Source of the DNA: Granulosicoccaceae bacterium
GTDB lineage: Bacteria > Pseudomonadota > Gammaproteobacteria > DAOVJZ01
Assembly (NCBI GenBank): GCA_030632035.1
Contig: DAOVJZ010000011.1
Coordinates: 1-15,272, forward strand
Length of the DNA stretch: 15,272 bases
Reading direction: 5' to 3'
Under the pieces are notes generated by a model. The model was not told where the DNA came from. It did not search any database and worked only from the letters and a program-made list of their open reading frames with translations. The position numbers were made by a program, and so were the translations under genes. Each line of letters begins with the position of its first letter. Position 1 is the first letter of the stretch. Of this stretch, positions 7,406-14,402 are shown piece after piece.

Positions 7406-8097
7406 TTAGGAGGAGCAATCCTGACCAGTGTCTGGACAAGGTGATCAACTTCAATGGGTGGTGAGAAAGAGGCATAAAGCTCACCTTTTGGTGATATCAA
7501 CAAGACTGAACCTGCATGCTTGATTTCAATCATTGGTTTTTTCATATCAGCCATATTTTCGTGTTGGCTGTGATCCATCTTACTGTGATCCATCTGCTCC
7601 ATTGGGGTCTTCATGTGAAACAATCCCAGATCTTTGGTCAGATCGGTAATATTATCCATTGGACCGGTAAGACCAATAAAATCCTTGTTAAAGGCAGTAA
7701 CAAATTTTGATAATTTATCTGGCGTGTCAGTTTCCGGATCAACCGTTAATAAAATGAAATTAACGTCCTTCATCCCAAGACGTTCAAATTGTTGTGCTGC
7801 AAATTTAAAGGTTGTGAATGTGGGCGGACAAATATCAGGACAACTGGTATAACCAATAAACAGGAATGACCACTTCCCCTCAAGGCTTCTTTCAGTAAAT
7901 TTATTCCCGTTATGATCGGTTAACAAAAAGGGCATGATTGATTTTGGAGGTGACAGGACTGTGGCATGCTGGAAACCATCACCACCTGCCTGTTGTGTAT
8001 CACCGCCCGTAAACAATTTCATTGTCAGCACCAGCATGACGCCGATGAAACCAATAATAATAAAGGGAAAATACAGTTTGAACTTCTGTGATGACAT
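7402..8097 (-). CDS. SCO1/SenC family copper chaperone
   Basis: A membrane-anchored thioredoxin-fold protein of the SCO1/SenC/PrrC family, which binds copper and helps assemble the CuA site of cytochrome c oxidase. Of 231 residues, 9-28 form one N-terminal membrane helix with the rest predicted on the periplasmic side. The copper motif SCPDICPP gives C86 and C90, and the third ligand is H194 in KHAGSVLLISPKG. LLTVDPETDTP near 116 is the usual following strand. Residues 161-190 form a Met/His-rich insert (seven Met, four His) directly before the ligand histidine; typical SCO proteins are shorter here. Weak GGA upstream. It follows clpB by 63 bp with a hairpin between, and its stop overlaps the start of the CxxC protein. 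No oxidase gene is in the window. Confidence 0.93.
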   Translation of the reverse strand: MSSQKFKLYFPFIIIGFIGVMLVLTMKLFTGGDTQQAGGDGFQHATVLSPPKSIMPFLLTDHNGNKFTERSLEGKWSFLFIGYTSCPDICPPTFTTFKFAAQQFERLGMKDVNFILLTVDPETDTPDKLSKFVTAFNKDFIGLTGPMDNITDLTKDLGLFHMKTPMEQMDHSKMDHSQHENMADMKKPMIEIKHAGSVLLISPKGELYASFSPPIEVDHLVQTLVRIAPPK

Positions 8098-8132
8098 GTT
8101 TTACATCCGCCTGATAATTATCTGATTTTTTA

Positions 8133-8155
8133 AGGGGTTAATTGAATTAACCCCT
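8133..8155 (-). terminator. Hairpin after clpB, possible terminator
   Basis: GGGGTTAATT and AATTAACCCC form a perfect inverted repeat around one central base, extended by an A-T pair on the outside, and it starts 5 nt past the clpB stop. In the clpB transcript it is followed by UUAAAAAAUC, a poor uridine tract, so termination may be partial or the hairpin may mainly protect the 3' end. It separates clpB from the SCO gene. Confidence 0.55.
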
Positions 8156-8160
8156 ATATA

Positions 8161-10758
8161 TTACGCGGCGGCGGCCTTTTTATCACCCTTTTTGAATATG
8201 ATCTTTTCACCATCCACATCAACACGGATAGTTTGACCGGATTCAAAGGTACCGGAAAGAATTTCCTGTGCCAGCGGGTTTTCAATCAACTGCTGGATAG
8301 CACGCTTCAGAGGACGCGCACCATAGACAGGGTCAAAACCGGCATCACTAATCTTGTCCAGTGCAGCTTCAGACAAATCCAGCCCCATATCACGTTCTTT
8401 CAGACGGGCACGCAGGTAATCCACCTGAATATCGGCAATGGCATGGATCTGCTCCTTACCCAGTGGATGGAATACAACGGATTCATCAACACGGTTAATA
8501 AATTCAGGCCGGAAGTGTTGTCCAACTACTTCCATGACCGCATTTTTCATTTGATCATAGTTTTCTTCGCCCGCCAGAGTCTGGATCATTTCCGAACCCA
8601 GATTGGAGGTCATCACAATCACTGTGTTGCGGAAATCAACTGTGCGACCCTGACCATCAGTTAAACGGCCATCATCCAGCACTTGCAACAAGACATTAAA
8701 CACATCGGCATGTGCCTTTTCAATTTCGTCCAGCAGGATTACTGAATAGGGTTTACGACGTACGGTTTCGGTTAGATAACCACCCTCTTCATAACCCACA
8801 TAACCGGGAGGTGCACCGATTAAACGTGCAACCGAGTGTTTTTCCATGAACTCGGACATATCAATACGCACCATGGCCTCTTCGGTATCAAACAGGAATG
8901 AAGCCAGTGCCTTGCATAACTCGGTTTTACCGACACCAGTTGGGCCAAGGAACAGAAAGGAACCATTCGGGCGACCCGGATCAGACAAACCAGCGCGTGA
9001 ACGACGAATCGCATCACTTACTGCACGTACAGCTTCATCCTGGCCAACAACACGCTTATGTAATGCCTCTTCCATACGCAATAATTTATCGCGTTCCCCT
9101 TCCAGCATTTTGGAAACCGGGATTCCAGTCGATTTGGAAACCACTTCCGCGATTTCCTCTTCTGTCACCTTGTTGCGTAATAGTTTCTTTTCATGCATTT
9201 CAGCCTGTGCGGCCATATCCAGTTCTTTTTCCAGTTCCGGAATCTTGCCATATTGCAATTCAGACATGCGTGCCAGATCGCCGGCACGGCGGGCTGTTTC
9301 CATATCAAGGCGCGCACGTTCCAGTGCTTCCTTGATATGTTGTGTCCCTTGTAGTGAAGCCTTTTCCGCCTTCCAGATTTCATCCATATCAGAAAACTCT
9401 TTTTCAAGCTTACTGATTTCAGTATCCAGATCCGCCAGACGTTTTCTGGATGCATCATCAGATTCTTTCTTTAAGGCTTCACGTTCAATCTTCAACTGGA
9501 TCAAACGCCGATCAAGTTTATCCATGTCTTCTGGTTTGGAATCAATTTCAATACGTAAACGACTGGCAGATTCATCAATCAGATCAATCGCCTTGTCTGG
9601 CAAATTACGATCCGTAACATAACGATGTGATAACGTGGCGGCAGCGACAATCGCCGGATCCGTTATATCGACACCATGATGAACCTCGTATTTTTCTTTC
9701 AGTCCACGCAAAATGGCAATGGTATCTTCAACCGAAGGCTCATTGACCAATACCTTCTGGAAACGACGTTCAAGCGCGGCGTCTTTTTCAATAAACTGAC
9801 GATATTCATTTAATGTAGTCGCACCAACACAATGCAACTCACCACGCGCCAGTGCGGGCTTCAACATATTACCTGCATCCATCGCACCTTCGGCCTTACC
9901 AGCACCGACCATGGTATGCAGTTCATCAATGAACAAAATAATCTGCCCTTCCTGTTTAGACAAATCATTCAATACCGCTTTTAATCTTTCTTCAAACTCA
10001 CCACGGAATTTGGCACCGGCAATTAATGCACCCAAATCCAGTGACAACAAACGTTTGTTCTTTAAACCTTCCGGTACTTCACCGTTAATGATACGTTGCG
10101 CCAGCCCTTCAACAATGGCGGTCTTGCCCACACCAGGTTCACCAATCAACACCGGATTGTTTTTAGTACGGCGTTGCAATACCTGAATAGTACGACGAAT
10201 TTCATCATCACGCCCAATCACGGGATCAAGCTTGCCCTGCTCGGCACGTTCGGTTAAATCAATGGTGTATTTATCCAGCGCCTGACGCATATCCTCAGCA
10301 TTTGGATCTTCCACACGCTGACCACCACGCATGTCTTCAATCGCTTTTTCAAGCAAGCTTTTAGTTACACCATTCTTGCGCAACAACTCACCGACCTGGC
10401 CTTTGTCATCAACTGCTGCCAATAAAAATAACTCACTGGAGATGTATTGATCCTTGCGCTGCTGTGCAAGTTTGTCGGTCATATTGAGTAACCGACCCAT
10501 GTCATTAGAAAGGTGTACATCACCCTCTGCACCACTGACAGAAGACAAATGATCGAGCGCATCACCCAACTGGGAGCGCAGGCTGGTTACATTCACATCG
10601 GCCTTCACCAATAACTGACGTGTAGAACCACCCTCCTGATCCAGCAGGGCTGTCATCAGGTGTACCGGTTCTATAAATTGATTATCACGTCCAACGGCCA
10701 GACTCTGGGCATCAGCAATGGCCATCTGGAATTTGCTGGTCAATCTATCCATTCTCAT
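8161..10758 (-). CDS. clpB: ATP-dependent disaggregase ClpB
   Basis: Hexameric AAA+ chaperone that, with DnaK, pulls proteins out of aggregates after heat stress. The 865-residue length and the start MRMDRLTSKFQ match the family. Seen in order: the N-terminal double Clp repeat (residues 1-145), Walker A of the first ATPase GEPGVGKTA at 206-214 with Walker B ILFIDELH, the coiled-coil M domain with long charged helices near 410-525, the second Walker A GPTGVGKTE near 605 with Walker B VILLDEIEKAH, and the C-terminal D2 small domain. Codon 149 is GTG, the internal start known to give the short ClpB form in E. coli. AAGGGG lies 10 nt before the ATG. It has its own heat-shock promoter, so it is at least partly independent of the upstream genes. 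Confidence 0.98.
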   Translation of the reverse strand: MRMDRLTSKFQMAIADAQSLAVGRDNQFIEPVHLMTALLDQEGGSTRQLLVKADVNVTSLRSQLGDALDHLSSVSGAEGDVHLSNDMGRLLNMTDKLAQQRKDQYISSELFLLAAVDDKGQVGELLRKNGVTKSLLEKAIEDMRGGQRVEDPNAEDMRQALDKYTIDLTERAEQGKLDPVIGRDDEIRRTIQVLQRRTKNNPVLIGEPGVGKTAIVEGLAQRIINGEVPEGLKNKRLLSLDLGALIAGAKFRGEFEERLKAVLNDLSKQEGQIILFIDELHTMVGAGKAEGAMDAGNMLKPALARGELHCVGATTLNEYRQFIEKDAALERRFQKVLVNEPSVEDTIAILRGLKEKYEVHHGVDITDPAIVAAATLSHRYVTDRNLPDKAIDLIDESASRLRIEIDSKPEDMDKLDRRLIQLKIEREALKKESDDASRKRLADLDTEISKLEKEFSDMDEIWKAEKASLQGTQHIKEALERARLDMETARRAGDLARMSELQYGKIPELEKELDMAAQAEMHEKKLLRNKVTEEEIAEVVSKSTGIPVSKMLEGERDKLLRMEEALHKRVVGQDEAVRAVSDAIRRSRAGLSDPGRPNGSFLFLGPTGVGKTELCKALASFLFDTEEAMVRIDMSEFMEKHSVARLIGAPPGYVGYEEGGYLTETVRRKPYSVILLDEIEKAHADVFNVLLQVLDDGRLTDGQGRTVDFRNTVIVMTSNLGSEMIQTLAGEENYDQMKNAVMEVVGQHFRPEFINRVDESVVFHPLGKEQIHAIADIQVDYLRARLKERDMGLDLSEAALDKISDAGFDPVYGARPLKRAIQQLIENPLAQEILSGTFESGQTIRVDVDGEKIIFKKGDKKAAAA
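10312..10314 (-). promoter_or_regulatory. clpB: Internal GTG start for short ClpB
   Basis: Codon 149 of clpB is GTG, in the context QRVEDP after the N-terminal domain, with GGTGG a few bases upstream. In E. coli the short form ClpB-79/80 starts at GTG codon 149. Here both the codon number and identity agree, so a second product lacking the N-domain is likely. Confidence 0.6.
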
Positions 10759-10802
10759 AAAGTTTTATCCCCTTAAAGGAATTTTTCTGCATTACCCATA
10801 AG

Positions 10803-10828
10803 ATAGGGGCAGATCGGCATGTTTCAAA
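10803..10828 (-). promoter_or_regulatory. Sigma-32 (RpoH) heat-shock promoter of clpB
   Basis: On the minus strand TTTGAAA (10822-10828) is followed after 12 nt by CCCCTAT (10803-10809). This is close to the RpoH consensus CTTGAA-N13-15-CCCCAT when counted from TTGAA. Transcription would start near 10796, leaving a leader of about 38 nt before the ATG. The -35 side sits just past the stop of the acyltransferase gene. Confidence 0.8.
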
Positions 10829-10846
10829 TGTTTATTCGGATAAAAA

Positions 10847-11524
10847 CTAGCGATCAATGATTTCTGCCAGTTTTTCAAGGCATTGATCAACATCTGTGCC
10901 ATCACAGGTCATGGCCGGAAAACTCTGTATACGCGCATGACCACGCTTGTATACCGCTGGCAACACGTGGCCTGCGCCGATGATACCGGAGATATAGAGA
11001 GGAAAAACAGGTGCCCCGGTCAGGGCAGATAATCTCACCGCACCGGCCTTGATTTTTCTGGGCGGGTCGGTCGGCAAATGGAGCTTGCCATGTGGAAATA
11101 CCACAATCACCTCTCCCGCCTTGAGATGATTAAGTGCCTCACGAAACGCAATCTCGGGACGCGAATCACGATCCACGGGGATACAATTTGATATACGAAA
11201 AAACCAACGCATTCCAAAACGATTGTATTGCTCACGTGCCACCATAAAACGCAAGGGTCGTTTTACTGCAGCAGCAACCAATAAGGGATCAAGCCCTGAA
11301 ATGTGATTGCACGCAATAATGGCTCCCGCAGTTTCCGGCAATTGTATCGGTTCAATTTCAAGGCGATGGTATTTATAACAAAGCAAACGATTAAAGCCAT
11401 CCAGCCGATTCACCCACTTGCCGCCCCAATCCACTTCATTGGCCGCATCACAGGCAAGCCGCAGTTTGTGGAGCAAGAACCACAGAATCAAAATAAGAAA
11501 AAATATGGCTAAAAATATTTCCAT
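10847..11524 (-). CDS. PlsC-type 1-acylglycerol-phosphate acyltransferase family protein
   Basis: A membrane-bound acyltransferase of the PlsC superfamily, whose members move fatty acyl groups onto lysophospholipid-type acceptors. Of 225 residues, 2-19 form an N-terminal membrane helix. Motif I is NHISGLD with H74 and D79 (HX4D), motif II lies around GMRWFFRISNCIPVDRD (104-120), and motif IV around APVFPLYISG (171-180). Motif III reads FPHGKLH at 143-149 where PlsC enzymes usually have FPEGTRS; the Glu that helps bind the glycerol phosphate is His. The acceptor may therefore not be lysophosphatidate. Its ATG is 6 nt after the stop of the deformylase gene, so they share a transcript. Confidence 0.85.
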   Translation of the reverse strand: MEIFLAIFFLILILWFLLHKLRLACDAANEVDWGGKWVNRLDGFNRLLCYKYHRLEIEPIQLPETAGAIIACNHISGLDPLLVAAAVKRPLRFMVAREQYNRFGMRWFFRISNCIPVDRDSRPEIAFREALNHLKAGEVIVVFPHGKLHLPTDPPRKIKAGAVRLSALTGAPVFPLYISGIIGAGHVLPAVYKRGHARIQSFPAMTCDGTDVDQCLEKLAEIIDR

Positions 11525-11530
11525 TTATAA

Positions 11531-12037
11531 TTATTTATTTTTATAAACCTTGCGTCGAAACAAATCCTTTTTACGACTTACCAGTCGATCAAGAAATAAT
11601 AGTCCATCCAGATGATCAATTTCATGCTGCACAGCCCGCGCCTCATAACCTTCGCACTCAAATTCTCTTTTGATGCCATGTTCATCAAACGCTTCCAGTT
11701 TTATTCTTTCAGCGCGCATCACATTACCCGTGTAATCCGGCACTGACATACAACCTTCACGCCCGATCTTGTAACCGTCCCATTCTGTGATTTCCGGGTT
11801 AACCAGAATCATGCAACCGTTATGCTTTATTTTAGGCTTGTTGGAAACATCCACAATTACAATATGTTCAAAACGCGCTACCTGTGGTGCCGCAATCCCC
11901 ACTCCACCAGGACCGGCACGCATGGTTACTTCAAGCTTAATAATAAAAGAACGCAACGCATCATCAAATGCCTCTACCTCAGTAGAGACCTGTTTCAAAC
12001 GTTCATCAGGATACTTCAGAATTTCGAGTGACGACAT
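11531..12037 (-). CDS. def: Peptide deformylase
   Basis: A metal-dependent hydrolase removing the N-formyl group from nascent proteins. In 168 residues all three family motifs are present: GVGIAAPQ at 45-52 (motif 1), EGCMS at 94-98 with metal ligand C96 (motif 2), and HEIDH at 138-142 with ligands H138 and H142 and catalytic E139 (motif 3). The basic C-terminus (SRKKDLFRRKVYKNK) is common in the family. The start MSSLEILKYPDERL aligns with the usual N-terminus, though the ribosome site is weak. It sits 11 nt after the GcvR-like gene rather than beside fmt, the usual partner of the housekeeping copy, so it may be a second deformylase; the rest of the genome is not visible. Confidence 0.95.
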   Translation of the reverse strand: MSSLEILKYPDERLKQVSTEVEAFDDALRSFIIKLEVTMRAGPGGVGIAAPQVARFEHIVIVDVSNKPKIKHNGCMILVNPEITEWDGYKIGREGCMSVPDYTGNVMRAERIKLEAFDEHGIKREFECEGYEARAVQHEIDHLDGLLFLDRLVSRKKDLFRRKVYKNK

Positions 12038-12048
12038 GGAAACAATGA

Positions 12049-12570
12049 TTACCCAATCAGGGTTTCAATTTCTTCGACATCAACATCAATGCCTTCATTG
12101 CGCACTGATTCCAGTGCCGTACGCAGAGCCTCAATACCATCTTCAGCCAAGCCTTCCATATACATAATGTAAATCGGTTTATCTTCGGTACCACCCACAT
12201 CAGACTCCAGATCAAGAATATCCATGCCTGACTCGGCCAATACACCCGTAACCTGTGCAACAATCCCGGCACGATCCGCACCAAACACTGTCACACGCAC
12301 ATTGGGTTCAATGTGTTGATGTAACCTGCCTTCAATGGAATCAATATGAACATGCAGATTCAGCTTATCTGCAATGGGCTGAACAATCTTTACAAGATCA
12401 TCAGCAGAACCTTCAAGATTCACCATCATCATCATGGTGAAATTTCCACCCAGCCGCATCATCGATGTCTCACCCAGATGAGAGCCTCCTTTATATAAAG
12501 CACTCGTCACCTGCGCCACAATACCGGACTGATCATTTCCTATGAGATTGAGCATGTACCAGTTACTCAT
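12049..12570 (-). CDS. GcvR-like protein with two ACT domains
   Basis: With the ATG at 12568-12570 the protein has 173 residues and consists of two ACT domains, about 5-80 (WYMLNLIGNDQSGIVAQVTSAL) and 92-170 (VRVTVFGADRAGIVAQVTGVL). Each carries the DxxGIVAQVT turn that binds amino acids in this family. The layout matches GcvR, which in E. coli senses glycine and blocks the activator GcvA; members near other genes are of unknown role. GGAG 6 nt before this ATG is a good ribosome site. The frame is open for 30 more residues to 12660, but that extension is repeat-flanking sequence with no family resemblance. It is first in a tight unit with def and the acyltransferase gene. Confidence 0.85.
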   Translation of the reverse strand: MSNWYMLNLIGNDQSGIVAQVTSALYKGGSHLGETSMMRLGGNFTMMMMVNLEGSADDLVKIVQPIADKLNLHVHIDSIEGRLHQHIEPNVRVTVFGADRAGIVAQVTGVLAESGMDILDLESDVGGTEDKPIYIMYMEGLAEDGIEALRTALESVRNEGIDVDVEEIETLIG

Positions 12571-12645
12571 GGGGGGCTCCTGTTTTTTTGGGGTTATTTG
12601 AGTATTAATCTTGGGGGGTAATGGGGAATAAATCAAATCCCGCCT

Positions 12646-12874
12646 CGTCATTCCGGGCAAGCCGGAGGCGCAAGCCGGAATCTCATGAATTTGATGTCAC
12701 TGACGCGACGGCTGTTTTTTATGTCGGGACCAGCCCCGACAACCCAAATACTTCTTCTTTGGACACGCAAGAGAAAAGTATTTCGTCGCGCGGGGGCGAA
12801 TCCCCGCTTTAGAACCGTCGCATTAGCGACAAAGCAATTTCATTACGAGATTCCGGCTCAAGGCCGGAATGACG
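12646..12874. repeat. Pair of inverted REP-like elements around a hairpin-rich core
   Basis: The 313-base gap between the GcvR-like and ZIP genes holds two copies of a REP-type palindrome in opposite orientation. The left copy (12646-12686) begins CGTCATTCCGG and continues GCCGGAATCTCAT; the right copy (about 12846-12874) is the same read on the other strand, ending CCGGAATGACG. Each is itself a palindrome (ATTCCGG...CCGGAAT). The 160-bp core contains TGTCGGG/CCCGACA (12722-12741), AAATACTT/AAGTATTT (12746-12783), GCGGGG/CCCCGC (12790-12807) and GTCGC/GCGAC (12817-12830). The arrangement is like a bacterial interspersed mosaic element. The right copy starts 9 bp after the ZIP stop. No real gene is seen in the gap. 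Confidence 0.8.
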
Positions 12875-12883
12875 GGTGATATA

Positions 12884-13663
12884 TCAATGCAACGTAGAAT
12901 GTGCAAAAAAGATAACAACCACACCTGCCACAATCAACAAAACCTGCTTGACAGTAGCACTAGCCTCAGCATGCTTATGCAACCCGGGAATCAAATCCGC
13001 CACCGCAATATAGATAAAGCTCGCCGCGGCAACGGCCAGTATATAAGGCACGAAGTGTTCTGCCCCACTCAAGCTGTAGTAAGCAATGATGCCGCCAATC
13101 AGAGTACCGAGCGTGGAAAGCAGGTTAAAGAAGAGTGCCTTGCGGCGAGTAAAACCGCTGTGTAACAGCACAGCAAAGTCACCGACTTCTTGTGGAATTT
13201 CATGGGCTGCAACAGCCACTGCTGTCACAATACCCAGATCAATGTCGGTCATGAATGCCGCGGCAATTAAAATACCATCAACAAAGTTATGCATGGCATC
13301 ACCGATCAAAATCATGGAACCGGCAGCATGATTATGGCTCTGTGTTTCAGTGCCGTGGGCTTCACAGGTTTCATGGTGACAATGTCGCCATAACAATATT
13401 TTTTCCAATACAAAAAAGGCCAGTACACCAATCAATATGGTCAAACCGATCTCATGGACTTCTGGTGCATGCGGTGAAGTAATGGCATGTGGTAACAAGG
13501 CCAGAAAGGCGGCACCAAGTAATGCACCAATTGCAAAACTGACAAAGTGCGGCAAGTTGTTGATACGGACTCTTTCGGGTAATAACAAAAATACCGAGGC
13601 CGCCATGACGCTGAGTATGCCACCCAGCAAACAAAAGATAACTATCCAGAGAAGTAATGACAT
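12884..13663 (-). CDS. ZIP family divalent metal transporter
   Basis: An inner-membrane transporter of the ZIP family, which brings zinc and related divalent metals into the cytoplasm. The 259-residue protein has about eight hydrophobic helices. The metal path is seen in TM IV as GDAMHNFVDG (H125, N126, D129) and in TM V as HEIPQEVGD (H154, E155, Q158, E159). The loop before TM IV, residues 94-112, is His-rich (H94, H96, H97, H103, H110, H112, plus C95 and C100), as usual for metal-sensing loops in this family. Its ATG is 10 nt after the pgeF stop, so it is probably the end of a rluD-pgeF transcript. Metal specificity cannot be read from the sequence. Confidence 0.92.
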   Translation of the reverse strand: MSLLLWIVIFCLLGGILSVMAASVFLLLPERVRINNLPHFVSFAIGALLGAAFLALLPHAITSPHAPEVHEIGLTILIGVLAFFVLEKILLWRHCHHETCEAHGTETQSHNHAAGSMILIGDAMHNFVDGILIAAAFMTDIDLGIVTAVAVAAHEIPQEVGDFAVLLHSGFTRRKALFFNLLSTLGTLIGGIIAYYSLSGAEHFVPYILAVAAASFIYIAVADLIPGLHKHAEASATVKQVLLIVAGVVVIFFAHSTLH

Positions 13664-13673
13664 ATTTTTTTAT

Positions 13674-14402
13674 TTATTCAATCCAGATCAAATTGGCCAT
13701 GCGTCCGGTTTTACCATCACGCCGGTAGGAATAAAAACGCACATTATCACTATAGGTACACTCGCCGCCACCATAAACTGCTGTTACCCCTTGTGCGGCT
13801 AATCGTTGTTTAGCCAGTTCGTATAAATCAGCGAGCCAGTGTCCCTGTTTGGTTTGAGTGAAGGCCTGCTCTGCCTGCGGCAGGTGATTGATAAAGGCAT
13901 CACGCACTTCATCCCCGACTTCGAATACTGCCGGGCCAATGGCTGGACCCATCCATGCCATGAGTTTATTGGCCGGGCTATTCATGGCTTTAATCGTGGA
14001 TTCCAGAATACCGTTAGCCAGCCCACGCCAGCCGGCATGGGCAGCAGCCACCTGTGTGCCCTGTTTGTTACAAAACAATACCGGTAAACAATCGGCTGTC
14101 ATCACGACACAGACTGTGTTTTTCTGGTTTGTATAACTGGCATCGGCCTTGCGGTTTTTAGTTGATGCATCAACCGCAATCGCGCTGTGTACCTGTTCCA
14201 GCCAGATGGGTTCAGATGGTAGTTGTAATTCCTCTATCAAGGTTTTCCGATTTTGTGCAACAAGGCTCGATTCATCTTCAACATGAGAGGCCAAATTAAA
14301 GCTATCGAAAGGTGTTTGACTATGGCCGCCTGCGCGTGTTGTTGTTGCAGATTTTATGTTCTTTGGTGCAGGCCAGTCGGGGAAAATAAATTCAGGTTTC
14401 AT
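13674..14402 (-). CDS. pgeF: Peptidoglycan editing factor PgeF (YfiH/laccase-domain family)
   Basis: A cytoplasmic protein of the DUF152/YfiH family. Members have been described as purine nucleoside phosphorylase/adenosine deaminase-like, as polyphenol oxidases, and in E. coli as PgeF, which limits misincorporation in peptidoglycan precursors. The 242 residues are full length. The three conserved metal ligands are H72 in LEQVHS, C105 in TADCLPVLF, and H122 in AAHAGWRG, followed by WMGPAIGPAVFEVG and a C-terminal GGGECTYSDNVRFYSYRRDGKTGR segment, all family hallmarks. The start overlaps the rluD stop by 11 bp, so the pair is translationally linked, the same order as in E. coli. Confidence 0.95.
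   Translation of the reverse strand: MKPEFIFPDWPAPKNIKSATTTRAGGHSQTPFDSFNLASHVEDESSLVAQNRKTLIEELQLPSEPIWLEQVHSAIAVDASTKNRKADASYTNQKNTVCVVMTADCLPVLFCNKQGTQVAAAHAGWRGLANGILESTIKAMNSPANKLMAWMGPAIGPAVFEVGDEVRDAFINHLPQAEQAFTQTKQGHWLADLYELAKQRLAAQGVTAVYGGGECTYSDNVRFYSYRRDGKTGRMANLIWIE

Noticed and set aside
8846..9622. 258-codon plus-strand open frame antisense to clpB
   Set aside because: It is Ser/Arg-rich, typical of the reverse strand of a conserved gene, and clpB is certain in this interval.
12571..12660. 30-residue N-terminal extension of the GcvR-like protein
   Set aside because: The downstream ATG has a good GGAG site and begins exactly where the ACT domain starts; the extension is Pro-rich and overlaps REP sequence.
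12715..12741. TGTCGGG/CCCGACA hairpin next to a T6 run as a terminator
   Set aside because: On the plus strand the T run precedes the stem, and on the minus strand it becomes an A run after the stem, so neither strand gives stem then uridines.
12621..12879. Short plus-strand open frames across the REP pair
   Set aside because: They are translations of palindromic repeat DNA with no ribosome site or recognisable protein features.
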